Assembly: GCA_049521055.1 (NCBI GenBank)
Contig: JBEKPE010000006.1
Coordinates: 1 to 39,007 of the forward strand
DNA length: 39,007 nucleotides
Direction: 5' to 3'
Source: FEN-987 sp049521055
Lineage (GTDB): Archaea; Thermoproteota; Bathyarchaeia; 40CM-2-53-6
Part shown: in pieces, positions 6,700 to 15,257 of the stretch
Numbering within the stretch: the stretch's first letter is position 1
How the letters are laid out: the number at the start of each line of letters is the position of its first letter
Translations under genes and position numbers: made by a program
The notes under the pieces: model-generated
The model's database searches: none
Told to the model about the DNA's origin: nothing
Seen by the model: only the letters and a program-made list of their open reading frames with translations

Positions 6700-8097
6700 T
6701 CATTCTGCAGTCCATTTTGACGTGATGTCGATCTCCGCCCGCTCGAGAAGCTTAGATGCGTGTTCATTTGCATCACGGATGATCTTCTCCTCGTTGAGCG
6801 TTTTGACAATTCTATTTTCCATGATGATTTTCCCATCGATTATTGTGGTTTCAACGTCCGATCCCTCGGCCGCGTAGACGAGGTGGGAGACTGGGTTGAA
6901 GGTTGGTGTCAGGTGGGGCTTCTGCATGTTCACGATGACTAAGTCCGCTTTCTTGCCGGGTTCGATGGAGCCGATCTGGTCTTGTAGGCCGAGGGCTTTG
7001 GCTCCATTGAGAATGGCCATTTCGAGCACAGTTTCAGCGCTTAGGGCGAGGGGGTCCATTGTTCTCACCTTTTGTAGAAGCGATGCGGTTTTCATTTCTC
7101 GAATCATATCATAGCTATTGTTACTGGGGCCGCCATCGCATCCGATCCCAACGTTCACACCGGCGTGCATCATCTCCGGTACCTTTGCCATCCCTGAAGA
7201 TAGTTTCATGTTGGACGAAGGGCAGTGCGCGACGTTTGCGCCCTTACGGGCCAAGATTTCCCATTCCACCTCTGTCAACCACACACCGTGCGCGAAGACA
7301 ACATTCGGCCCAGTCAGGCCAACCTGGTTCATGAATTCCGCGGGCATCTTACCAAACTCCTTCTTCGCGTAACGAACATCCTCCTGAACCTCACTCAGAT
7401 GCATCGTCACACCAGTTCCAAGACGCTGTGCCCCTTCCGCGATCCGTTTGTATAATTCGGGAGTACAACCGCCGAGCGAACGGGCTCCGTACCAAACCCT
7501 GACCCTGTCATCAGCCTTGCCGTTCCAACGCTTGAAGTAGGTTTCAACCTCCCGCAAGCATGTTTCACCGTCCTCGATCATTCCAGGGTGCATGATGCTC
7601 TTCTCCGACCCGTAACCGGGTAGACCCATCACAGTCTTGGCGAGAAAGCCCCGCATTCCAGCCCTGTCGACGGCCTCGGCGATTCCATCAAACCCATAAC
7701 GAGGGTGAAGCAGGCTCTCGAGAAACGTAGTTGTTCCAGACTTGATCATCTCAAGCATACAAAGCTCAGCGCTCACCTTCCCGTCCTGCGCATCAAAGTT
7801 ACCTTGAAGCGGCCAAACGAATTTCTGAAGCCAATCAATCAACGAGGTATCGTCCGCGCTACCCCGGATTAGAGCTTGCGCGAGGTGCACATGAGTATCA
7901 ACCAGGCCCGGCAACACGACTTTCCCTTTCGCATCAATCTCGAACTCCGCACGGCGCTGCGGCTTAACGTCAACTGTCTTCCCAACCTGCGAAATAACGC
8001 CATTATCGATGAGAACTGCACCATCTCTGAATACTCGGCGATGCGGGTCCATGGTAACTATCGTCCCGCCTTTAATGAAAATTGAAGTCAATTCCAT
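6700..8097 (-). CDS. Amidohydrolase of the chlorohydrolase / SAH-guanine deaminase group
   Basis: A 465-residue metal-dependent hydrolase of the aminohydrolase subtype. The N-terminal small beta-sandwich leads into the TIM barrel with His69 and His71 (VDTHVHLAQ), His233 (MHLSE), His270 (FAHGVWL) and Asp321 (GCDGG), the mononuclear zinc/iron set used by adenosine, S-adenosylhomocysteine, guanine and triazine deaminases. The C-terminal GSIEPGKKADLVIVN strand is typical. The acceptor nucleobase or nucleoside cannot be read directly; deamination of a purine-like compound is the family norm. It lies in a neighbourhood with adenine deaminase and two molybdenum hydroxylases, which supports a purine or heterocycle role by inference. 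It appears to be a single gene. Confidence 0.85.
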   Translation of the reverse strand: MELTSIFIKGGTIVTMDPHRRVFRDGAVLIDNGVISQVGKTVDVKPQRRAEFEIDAKGKVVLPGLVDTHVHLAQALIRGSADDTSLIDWLQKFVWPLQGNFDAQDGKVSAELCMLEMIKSGTTTFLESLLHPRYGFDGIAEAVDRAGMRGFLAKTVMGLPGYGSEKSIMHPGMIEDGETCLREVETYFKRWNGKADDRVRVWYGARSLGGCTPELYKRIAEGAQRLGTGVTMHLSEVQEDVRYAKKEFGKMPAEFMNQVGLTGPNVVFAHGVWLTEVEWEILARKGANVAHCPSSNMKLSSGMAKVPEMMHAGVNVGIGCDGGPSNNSYDMIREMKTASLLQKVRTMDPLALSAETVLEMAILNGAKALGLQDQIGSIEPGKKADLVIVNMQKPHLTPTFNPVSHLVYAAEGSDVETTIIDGKIIMENRIVKTLNEEKIIRDANEHASKLLERAEIDITSKWTAE

Positions 8098-8175
8098 CTA
8101 CCAGGGTCTTGGTTCACTAGTAATTACGGTTTGTTGATCGGTGACTAGAGGAATTTGGTTGCCTAGAGGGAATTA

Positions 8176-8949
8176 CTATTCGCGCACGAGCTCGTCAACA
8201 TCGCGGTACCACTTCCGTTTCTCACCGATTTGTGATCTAAACTTCCAGCCTCTTGTCTTAGGTTCCTTGTCTATCCGATCTCGTAAGGCAGTGATCTTTG
8301 AAGTCACATCTGTCTTATCCTCTTCCGAGAGCTTCTCGAAGGTTTGCGTTGTCTTTCTCACGTTTTCTAGGTTGGTTGTGAATGTTTTCCAAAGCCCCCA
8401 ATCGCTGGCGGTAAGATGCGCCAAATGGTCTGCGTTGATCGTGTTATCGTCCGATCCGCCAATCGGATGTTCCCTGAACAGCATTATCGTGTCTATCGCG
8501 TCCTTCTCGTTCAGTTTGACTATCTGCATTTTCTCTAAGAGGAGCTCTGCGAGAGGAATCGTCGGGTAGTCCACTTCGAGCCTATCTTTGAAGTCAATGT
8601 CGTGGCAGAACTCAAGCTTGTCCAAGAAGACATCGCAATGCCTACCGGTGCCGCTGGTCTCGTAAAATACTAGCCTAGACCCGAATAGGGCTCTTACTCG
8701 CACATCATACTGATACCCAAGCCCCGCGAAGAGAGTGTTGATTCGCCCGGTTTCCTTCTTGTAGGAAGCGAAGTCGATGTCGGTAAACGTGCGTCCAAGC
8801 ATCTCCTGCATATAGGAAAATTTGGGGCAATGAATGTGAAACGCAAGCGCTCCCAGTAACCTCAAAAGTACGCCTTCAGCCTTGGCCGCATCCATGATCC
8901 GGTTTACTTCTTCCAGAAAATCCGAGGGCGCATTACCGTACTTTGACAA
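8176..8949 (-). CDS. Nucleotidyltransferase-fold protein, function unknown
   Basis: A 257-residue protein with a divergent nucleotidyltransferase core: LRLLGALAFHIH (Gly33-Ala-Leu-Ala) followed about 20 residues later by GRTFTDIDFASY, with Asp57 and Asp59 in place of the metal-binding pair. Further on, VFLDKLEFCHDIDF and LAELLLEKMQIVKLNEKDAIDTIMLF resemble the helical tail seen in AbiEii-like and archaeal orphan members. It reads from TTG 8949, the only plausible start before an upstream in-frame stop. No antitoxin-like partner is adjacent; the permease is divergent. It could be a housekeeping tRNA/protein nucleotidyltransferase or an orphan toxin. Family confident, role unknown. Confidence 0.65.
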   Translation of the reverse strand: MSKYGNAPSDFLEEVNRIMDAAKAEGVLLRLLGALAFHIHCPKFSYMQEMLGRTFTDIDFASYKKETGRINTLFAGLGYQYDVRVRALFGSRLVFYETSGTGRHCDVFLDKLEFCHDIDFKDRLEVDYPTIPLAELLLEKMQIVKLNEKDAIDTIMLFREHPIGGSDDNTINADHLAHLTASDWGLWKTFTTNLENVRKTTQTFEKLSEEDKTDVTSKITALRDRIDKEPKTRGWKFRSQIGEKRKWYRDVDELVRE

Positions 8950-9041
8950 AGTGAGTCCTGCGCAGAATCAATGGGCCCGCCTAAATGAAACTTGAGCTCT
9001 CCACACACAGCGGGAACACTAGGAAATTCGAATGTTTGGAG

Positions 9042-9057
9042 AGCCGAATTTTCGGCT
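9042..9057. promoter_or_regulatory. Inverted repeat upstream of the permease promoter
   Basis: AGCCGAA and TTCGGCT flank a two-base centre. The repeat lies 13 bp before the TATA-like GAATATAAGT at 9070-9079 and about 70 bp upstream of the permease ATG, an activator- or repressor-type position. It could equally serve the divergent minus-strand gene, 93 bp away. Confidence 0.35.
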
Positions 9058-9069
9058 GATAATCACTAC

Positions 9070-9079
9070 TGAATATAAG
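9070..9079 (+). promoter_or_regulatory. TATA-like box of the permease
   Basis: GAATATAAGT lies about 50 bp upstream of the ATG at 9128 and would place the start site near 9100. There is no good ribosome site in the leader, only TGGTTATCTT before the ATG. Confidence 0.35.
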
Positions 9080-9127
9080 TCCGAAGATGTTAAATTCACA
9101 CAAACCGACTCCTAAAGTGGTTATCTT

Positions 9128-10672
9128 ATGACAAGTCAACCTGCCGCGTTTGTAAGAAAAGCCTCTGGGTTACGCAGAGACGTTTCCTTATTGGATGTAG
9201 TAAGCCTGAACTTGAGCAACATGTCAGGCGGAGCAGCGCTCGGAGTCATAGGCTTCACAACGGTACTGCTCACATCAATGTCTGGCGTGAACCTGGTATA
9301 CGGCTCAATAATTGCATGGGTGTTATCGATCCCAGAGATCGTTGTCTACACCATGATGACGACAAGAGTCAGCCGGACGGGTGGAGACTACGTTTGGGTT
9401 TCACGTGTTTATGGCGGAATGTTCGGAGGACCCCTTGCGTTCATGGGTTACACGCTTGAGACGATGGCATATATGGCACTGATTGCGCTGGCAGCAGTTG
9501 TTTCGATTGGTTCGGTTGGAGTGTCACTTGGATACTCGAACATGCTTCCTTTTGCGTTGCCAGGCAATATTCCTGGAGCTAACCTAGCGGGACAATTTCT
9601 CATTGCAGCACTCGTCTTTGCTGTCCTGATAGGCATCAACGTTGTCAAACCAAAATTGGGATTCAAAGTCGTTGCGATTGCGGTAATAGTCGCGATAGCG
9701 GCAACTTTTGTAGGCATTTTCTCGCTCTTGGCTGCTGGAACGACGGGAGTGCAGGGTTACATGAGTTTCCTAAACTCGATTGGCTCCAACACAACGTATA
9801 CTCAGGTTGCTAATTCTTACACTGGCTCAACGTTCGATTTTGGGGCAACCATATTCATGCTACCATTCTTCGCCATCTTCGTCTACCCATGGTTGAACGC
9901 AGGACCAGCAGTAGCATCCGAGATTAAGGGCAAGGGCGCGTTGCGATACAACGTGTTCATTTCGTCAGTTGTAACTCTCATAGTTGTCACTACGGCATTT
10001 GCAGCCATGTACTATGCGGGTGGTTTCAACTTCATCAATGGGGCATTAGGAAACGCGAACCTAGTGTACAATTGGTCGTTTAACTTCTGGACCCTCGCAA
10101 TGGGTGTCTCAAGCACCCCTGTAGCCGCGTTCATCGGCTTAGGCTGGATCCTATGGAACGTAGCCATCATAGCTTACGCAATCATCGTTCTATCACGATA
10201 CCTCTTCGCTCAATCCTTCGACCGATTCCTACCCGAGAAGATATCACACATTAGCCCGAAGTATGGCTCGCCTACCGTCGCATTCCTAATCAACCTCATA
10301 GGCACAATAGTATTGATCGGATTAGCCTCGTTCTTCTACGGTACTCTAGTCTCACTCTACGGAGCTGTCGTCGCGGCAATGATCTACTTCTTCTTCATAG
10401 GAATCGCCGCCGTACGCTACGCAATGAAGAATGAGAAAGGACAAGCTAAAGCAATTCTAGCAACCGCCGGCGTCCTCATGGCAATCGTATTTGCCTACAT
10501 CACCTACCAATTCTTCGCCTTCGCAGGCATATGGGGAGGCAACCCAATTGCATACGGATGGGTCGCGGGCAGCTTCATCGCCGGACTCATAATCTACATG
10601 GTCTCGAAGTCATACCACGCCAAGCGAGGAATCGACATCACACTAGCATACAAGGAACTACCACCACTATAG
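9128..10672 (+). CDS. APC-superfamily amino acid/heterocycle permease
   Basis: A 514-residue integral membrane protein with about 12 hydrophobic helices. The N-terminal SLLDVVSLNLSNMSGGAALGVIGF is the broken TM1 motif (GGA-type) of the amino acid-polyamine-organocation superfamily, where main-chain atoms hold the substrate carboxylate. TM3 to TM10 run in the usual order, with IINVVKPKLGFK-like loops and the EKISHISPKYGSP segment between TM8 and TM9. Substrates of such archaeal members are amino acids or related amines; it could feed the aminotransferases or import nitrogenous compounds for the catabolic genes nearby. It is monocistronic with a strong hairpin downstream. Confidence 0.88.
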   Translation: MTSQPAAFVRKASGLRRDVSLLDVVSLNLSNMSGGAALGVIGFTTVLLTSMSGVNLVYGSIIAWVLSIPEIVVYTMMTTRVSRTGGDYVWVSRVYGGMFGGPLAFMGYTLETMAYMALIALAAVVSIGSVGVSLGYSNMLPFALPGNIPGANLAGQFLIAALVFAVLIGINVVKPKLGFKVVAIAVIVAIAATFVGIFSLLAAGTTGVQGYMSFLNSIGSNTTYTQVANSYTGSTFDFGATIFMLPFFAIFVYPWLNAGPAVASEIKGKGALRYNVFISSVVTLIVVTTAFAAMYYAGGFNFINGALGNANLVYNWSFNFWTLAMGVSSTPVAAFIGLGWILWNVAIIAYAIIVLSRYLFAQSFDRFLPEKISHISPKYGSPTVAFLINLIGTIVLIGLASFFYGTLVSLYGAVVAAMIYFFFIGIAAVRYAMKNEKGQAKAILATAGVLMAIVFAYITYQFFAFAGIWGGNPIAYGWVAGSFIAGLIIYMVSKSYHAKRGIDITLAYKELPPL

Positions 10673-10708
10673 ATCAGTAATCACTAACCAACTCCGAATC
10701 ACCGAAAA

Positions 10709-10730
10709 GTCCCCCGGTTTTTTGGGGGAC
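10709..10730. terminator. GC-rich hairpin after the permease gene
   Basis: GTCCCCC and GGGGGAC pair perfectly (7 bp) around the eight-base loop GGTTTTTT. It sits 37 bp after the permease stop and before the convergent metallophosphoesterase end. The T-run is in the loop instead of after the stem, so it is not a classical intrinsic terminator in either direction, but it may limit read-through from both sides. Confidence 0.45.
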
Positions 10731-10832
10731 AATAAGTACCGTCACGCGGGTTATTCTGGGCTAAACCGTTAATCGGTCAGGGTTAACTGTCGCATCGTTC
10801 AGACGCAATGTTGAACAATATCCGATTCTGCA

Positions 10833-11801
10833 TTACCCGGATGTGAGCTGAGAACTGAGAACTTTCTTGTCTCCAATGTTGATGATCGCTCCCCTGAGCA
10901 CACCTTCAGGGTATTCGCTGCCAGGGTTAATCACTAACGTTTTTCCAATCTTGGTAGTTCCTCTGGATTCATGGATGTGACCGCAAAGGTCTACGAGCGG
11001 CTGATACTTTTCGATCGCGCGACGAATTGCGGTGCTGCCAGCTCCAATCATGACTGCCTGACCCTTGTTGATGACGGGCTTTGGTGGATACACGGAGTCG
11101 TCTAATTTTGGAACCGTATCTAATCCGCAGTCTATCGGGGGCACGTGAATGTTAAACACGCAGTTCTCCTTGTCGGACACAGAAGAAACGAGTTTCTCAG
11201 TCATGGCATCGAGTTCTTCCTCAGTATGATCTCGCGGGCATTTCCATGGAGTGGGGTTGCTCCATCCCAGGTTGACCATTTCGTGAAGTTCATCGATCTT
11301 GAGAACTTTGTGATCGGCGTTTTTCACGTGAGGCGTGTCTCGGACGGCGTCGACTATTTCTTGGTAATCATCATTTCCACCCGTCAAATAACACGTCACG
11401 CCTAGCTGGGAGAGGAAGGGTTCGGCGCGGTCGACCCATTTTGTTAATGTGTCCTTCATTTGGGTCATGAAGACTTTGTCTACTTTCTCTTTGGACGCGT
11501 TTAGCTCATCCATCTCTGCCTTGCTACAACGATAGGGGTAGTAGCCGCTGTCGGTTATCTCCTTCTCCAAAGATTTCACCTCGTCTGGGCTGTGTAATGT
11601 TTTTCCGCCCATGTAATCTGCTTTGAACGTCCCGTCGCCGTAGTCAACGATTGGGACAAGCATCTTACCCGTCATGTCGCCTCCTAGAACCAGGACATCA
11701 ACCTTGTAGAACTTGGCGGCGCTCAATATCTTATCATAACACTTACCAGAACCATGGAGGTCTGTTGCAAAGAAGATCTTCGTGAATTTCTTGTCAGGCA
11801 T
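10833..11801 (-). CDS. Calcineurin-like metallophosphoesterase
   Basis: A 322-residue protein with the full dinuclear metal motif: Asp14-x-His16 (ATDLHGS), Asp42 (GGDMTG), Asn143 (GGNDD), His219 (NIHVPP), and His275 and His277 (CGHIHES). These are the ligands of the phosphoesterase superfamily, whose members hydrolyse phosphomonoesters or diesters, including cyclic nucleotides. The insert between motifs 2 and 3 (about 45-135) is longer than in the minimal fold and contains no known domain. A TATA-like ATAAATTATAG (minus strand, near 11845-11855) lies about 46 bp upstream of the ATG. It is divergent from adenine deaminase. The physiological substrate is unknown. Confidence 0.85.
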   Translation of the reverse strand: MPDKKFTKIFFATDLHGSGKCYDKILSAAKFYKVDVLVLGGDMTGKMLVPIVDYGDGTFKADYMGGKTLHSPDEVKSLEKEITDSGYYPYRCSKAEMDELNASKEKVDKVFMTQMKDTLTKWVDRAEPFLSQLGVTCYLTGGNDDYQEIVDAVRDTPHVKNADHKVLKIDELHEMVNLGWSNPTPWKCPRDHTEEELDAMTEKLVSSVSDKENCVFNIHVPPIDCGLDTVPKLDDSVYPPKPVINKGQAVMIGAGSTAIRRAIEKYQPLVDLCGHIHESRGTTKIGKTLVINPGSEYPEGVLRGAIINIGDKKVLSSQLTSG

Positions 11802-11991
11802 ATTTACGCATCTTCGATGGTCGCGTAGTGAACCCGGCGGTACTATAATTTATCCCTCCGAATTCCAGTCTGGGAGCAATCTGATTCTGTTCAACCGCCC
11901 GGTTCCCATGCCTGAAGGTATCCGAAGCGAAATCTCGACGAATGTTCCTTAAGTATGGAGGCAAGTCGTGCATTCGTAGGAGCAGAGAGCT

Positions 11992-13788
11992 ATGTTTGAA
12001 ATCGACGGCAGATCACGCTTGTATGATGTAACGCGCGTGCTGGTGGACACTGCGATGGGACGCGACAAGGCTGACTTGGTGGTACGGAACGGTTCTCTTG
12101 TTAATGTGAACTCGGGCGAAATCATTGAAAATCAAGGAATCGCGATCAAAAATGATAGGATAGCGCTTGTTGGAAATGTGGAAAACACCATCGGCCCCGA
12201 TACTCAAGTAATTGACGCACACAGAAAATGGGTTGCTCCAGGGTTCATTGACGGCCACGTTCACGTAGAGAGCGCTATGGTCGCGGGAACTGAATTTGCG
12301 AGAGCTGTGATACCCCACGGTACAACTACGGTTTTCATAGACCCTCACGAAATGGCAAACGTCCTTGGAATGGACGGTGTACGGTTCTTCATAAACGAAG
12401 CCCGAGGGCTTCCACTTAAGATGCTAATCACATTTCCCTCCTGCGTTCCCGCCGCCCCAGGATTCGAAACGAGTGGCGCCTCTTTTGGACCGAAGGAGAT
12501 TGAGGAGGCCATGAGTTGGAAGGAAGTTGTGGCCCTTGGCGAGATGATGAACTACCCTGGCGTGTTAGCGGCCGACCCTAACGTACACGCGGAAATTGCA
12601 GCGACACTCAAAACCGGGCGGGTGGTGGAAGGTCACGCGGTCGATTTGTTGGACAGGGATTTGGGAGCGTATGCCTCTGCTGGAATAACCTCATGCCACG
12701 AATCAACTGAAGAAATTCAAGCAATCCAGAAACTCAGAAATGGCATGTACGCAATGCTAAGAGAGGCCTCCGGTGCGACAAACGTCGCCAATACAATCAA
12801 AGCCGTTACAAGAAAAAAACTTGATTCTCGTCACGCGTGTTTAGTTACAGACGACCGAGAGCCGAGCGACCTAGTGAACGAGGGGCAAGTTGATTATGTG
12901 ATTCGCAGAGCTATTCAGGAAGGAGTCGACCCGATTGAGGCAATTCAGATGGCCACCCTCAATGTCGCGGAACATTACGAGTGTGCCAGAGAACTTGGAA
13001 ACATAGCCCCAGCACGTTTCGCGGACATCGTCATTCTCGACAAACTCGAAACGGTTTCCGTAAACACGGTTATCGCTGACGGAAAAGTCGTAAGTCAAAA
13101 CGGAAAGCTAACCGCGCACCTGCCGACGCCGACTTACCCAGAAGCTGTGATGCAATCCATGCATCTCAAACGCCCACCAAATCTGGAGGATCTAGCTGTG
13201 AGGACTAAGACCAAGAACGACACGGTTAGGGTTAGGGCGATTGGAGTGTTGCCGACGAATATTCTGACACACAACCTAGAATCAGAAGTTCCCGTGAACG
13301 AAGGAAAGGCTTTGACAAATCCACATGAGGATGTAGCGAAGATAGCTGTCTTTGAGCGACACAGAGGTTCAGGGAATGTGGCGGTTGGATTCGTGAAGGG
13401 ACTTGGGCTAAAGGAAGGAGCAGTTGCATCGACGGTAGGGCACGATTGCCACAACTTGGTGGTCGCGGGTATGGATGACGCGAGCATGATTGCGGCCGCA
13501 AATCTTCTAGCCCAAAGCGGCGGAGGCATGGTCGCAGTTAAGGATCAAAAACCACTATCACATCTTCCCCTGCCCATAGCTGGGCTCATGTCGGACAAGT
13601 CTGTCGAAACGGTTTCAAGGCAAATGAAGGAGCTCAAGGACGCGTGGTCAAGATTGGGCTCGAAGCTCCCGTCCCCCACGATCACGCTCGCGTTCACCAC
13701 ACTCTCAGTTATTCCGGAGCTAAGAATTACAGACAAGGGTGTCTTAGATACGGTCCAGTTCAAATTCGTGAACCCAATCATTGAGTGA
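11992..13788 (+). CDS. ade: Adenine deaminase
   Basis: A 598-residue amidohydrolase that converts adenine to hypoxanthine and ammonia in purine salvage or catabolism. The two-domain layout is complete: the metal site HVHVES (His89, His91), PHEMANVLG, the ADPNVHAEI region, GHAVDLL, the CHESTEE motif, LVTDDREPSD, and the C-terminal domain with VGHDCHNLVVAG and GGGMVAV, a pattern characteristic of Ade rather than adenosine deaminase. Its length is near the family norm. GAGCAGAGAG precedes the ATG. It stands divergent from the metallophosphoesterase and convergent with the F420-type oxidoreductase, so it is likely transcribed alone. Its presence beside molybdenum hydroxylases suggests hypoxanthine could be oxidised further (inferred). 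Confidence 0.96.
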   Translation: MFEIDGRSRLYDVTRVLVDTAMGRDKADLVVRNGSLVNVNSGEIIENQGIAIKNDRIALVGNVENTIGPDTQVIDAHRKWVAPGFIDGHVHVESAMVAGTEFARAVIPHGTTTVFIDPHEMANVLGMDGVRFFINEARGLPLKMLITFPSCVPAAPGFETSGASFGPKEIEEAMSWKEVVALGEMMNYPGVLAADPNVHAEIAATLKTGRVVEGHAVDLLDRDLGAYASAGITSCHESTEEIQAIQKLRNGMYAMLREASGATNVANTIKAVTRKKLDSRHACLVTDDREPSDLVNEGQVDYVIRRAIQEGVDPIEAIQMATLNVAEHYECARELGNIAPARFADIVILDKLETVSVNTVIADGKVVSQNGKLTAHLPTPTYPEAVMQSMHLKRPPNLEDLAVRTKTKNDTVRVRAIGVLPTNILTHNLESEVPVNEGKALTNPHEDVAKIAVFERHRGSGNVAVGFVKGLGLKEGAVASTVGHDCHNLVVAGMDDASMIAAANLLAQSGGGMVAVKDQKPLSHLPLPIAGLMSDKSVETVSRQMKELKDAWSRLGSKLPSPTITLAFTTLSVIPELRITDKGVLDTVQFKFVNPIIE

Positions 13789-13797
13789 GCTGAACCA

Positions 13798-13826
13798 AGG
13801 TGAGCCGTGAATCGGCCCCTTCACCT
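13798..13826. terminator. Hairpin between the convergent ade and F420-type genes
   Basis: AGGTGAGCCG (13798-13807) pairs with CGGC (13813-13816) and TCACCT (13821-13826), with a four-base bulge and a five-base loop. CTTT follows. It starts 10 bp after the ade stop and lies 29 bp before the stop of the convergent gene, a suitable place for a bidirectional terminator. Confidence 0.4.
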
Positions 13827-13854
13827 CTTTCGCTGACTTGGGTGGGGTGTGTGT

Positions 13855-14880
13855 CTAAGCGATCAGTGGGCCTGCGGAAGGTTTGCCCTCGAAGGCGTCA
13901 ATCATGGCGTGAACGTCGTCGGCTAAAGGATAGAGGATTGGGCAGGTGCATCCGGTAGAGTTGTACTCTTCAACTTTCTTGCGGCATTCGTCTGCGGTCC
14001 CGCAGGCCGTGATTAGTCGAACGAGTTTATCATCTACTAACTGCTTGGCCTTTTCCAAGCCGCCTGGTTTGGCAGGCCAGCCGCCCAACGCAGACTTTAC
14101 CTCTTCAATCAAAGATTCCTTCACACCGCTGGCTTTGGCAATGTGGGGTTGCTGACCCAGATACTGGGCGACCAGCGGCCGCGCACTATCGATAGCCTTG
14201 TCAGCGTCCTCATCCAGCGAACACACGATCAGCTGAGGTCTGTCAATGCCCTCGAGTCGTCGACCAGCTTTCGCCGCTCCTACCTTGAGATGTTCTAAGG
14301 CTTGTTGATTGTAGTTCGGGGATACTAGATAGTTCAGTAGAATACCGTCGGCAATCTCACCGGTTAGTTCAATCATCTCCCACCCCGTAGCGCCAATGTA
14401 AATTGGAATATTGCGAGGCGTAGAAGGATCGCCGTAAACAACATCCAGTCGTATGTCCCGCACCTTCACGAACTCCCCCTCGAACGTGACGTTCTCCATT
14501 TGGAAGAGGCGCTGAAGAACCGTAACGTACTCTCGCATTGCCTTCAATGGTTTCTTTCGCTCGATACCAACCTTCGACGCTAGCGGATCCCACCAAGCGC
14601 CCACTCCAAGCAAGCTACGACCGCCAGAGAGCTCATCGAGAGTTAGAAAAGATACGGCGGTCAGCGCCACGTTCCGTGTCCAGTTATTTATCACCCCGGT
14701 TCCAAGTTTGATCTTGTCCGTCACGGCGGCCATAGCCGCCAGGGGCGTGAGGGCGTCGCGTGCGAGGCGCGATTCAGCATGCCAGATCGCCTCGAACCCC
14801 TTCTGCTCAGCATACTGAGCGAATTTCATCTCTTCACGAATCGTATGTTTATCCTGAAGGTACAGTGCTACTCGGTCCAT
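13855..14880 (-). CDS. Luciferase-like, probably F420-dependent oxidoreductase (Mer-like)
   Basis: A 341-residue TIM-barrel protein of the bacterial luciferase-like monooxygenase family. YAEQKGFEAIWHAES at 23-37, AAVTDKIKLGTGV at 52-64, the LDELSGGRSLLGVG loop and PIYIGATGWEMIELTGEIADG are the standard strands and cofactor loops; these match methylenetetrahydromethanopterin reductase and F420-dependent relatives. Such enzymes pass hydride between F420H2 and a substrate. It is not possible to say whether the substrate is a pterin or something else; the cluster contains no methanogenesis genes. The start is ATG 14880, divergent from the stand-alone RAM gene with about 105 bp between. Confidence 0.85.
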   Translation of the reverse strand: MDRVALYLQDKHTIREEMKFAQYAEQKGFEAIWHAESRLARDALTPLAAMAAVTDKIKLGTGVINNWTRNVALTAVSFLTLDELSGGRSLLGVGAWWDPLASKVGIERKKPLKAMREYVTVLQRLFQMENVTFEGEFVKVRDIRLDVVYGDPSTPRNIPIYIGATGWEMIELTGEIADGILLNYLVSPNYNQQALEHLKVGAAKAGRRLEGIDRPQLIVCSLDEDADKAIDSARPLVAQYLGQQPHIAKASGVKESLIEEVKSALGGWPAKPGGLEKAKQLVDDKLVRLITACGTADECRKKVEEYNSTGCTCPILYPLADDVHAMIDAFEGKPSAGPLIA

Positions 14881-14984
14881 ACCGGAGAATTAACGGCGGT
14901 TGAACAAGAGTGTTTTGCCCCGCTTCGTTCACTTGTAGGGAAGACTTTTACCCGTACTTTCGAGTTGTTTGATGAGGTTCGGTT

Positions 14985-15215
14985 ATGCCAGTTTCTTATG
15001 TTCTGCTTAACGTTGATCCAGGCTCGGAGGAGAACGTACTCAAAGAGGTTCGAAAGACTGCAAACGTGAAGGAGTGCCACCGAGTTTACGGGATTTACGA
15101 CATGATCGCGAAAGTTGAAGCTGACTCAATGGACGGGCTGAAAGAGATCATAACATGGAAGATAAGACGACTTCCCGGCGTTCGTTCCACCGTTACAACA
15201 ATGGTCATAGAATAA
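14985..15215 (+). CDS. Stand-alone Lrp/AsnC ligand-binding (RAM) domain
   Basis: A 76-residue protein that is only the C-terminal regulatory domain of Lrp/AsnC regulators (alpha-beta ferredoxin-like): MPVSYVLLNVDPGSEENVLKEV, then VKECHRVYGIYDMIAKVEA, where the GxYD turn is characteristic. There is no helix-turn-helix. These proteins bind amino acids or effectors and may oligomerise with full-length Lrp regulators. GAGGTTCGG upstream of the ATG is a weak ribosome site. It could sense an amino acid for the adjacent genes, but no partner HTH protein is adjacent. Confidence 0.85.
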   Translation: MPVSYVLLNVDPGSEENVLKEVRKTANVKECHRVYGIYDMIAKVEADSMDGLKEIITWKIRRLPGVRSTVTTMVIE

Positions 15216-15257
15216 AGGGTTGCAATTCCACCGACCGCACTTTTTGAGGTGAGGCAG

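Noticed and set aside
6621..6836. Small minus-strand frame at the end of the amidohydrolase gene
   Set aside because: Most of it is the amidohydrolase gene in another frame; no ribosome site or domain.
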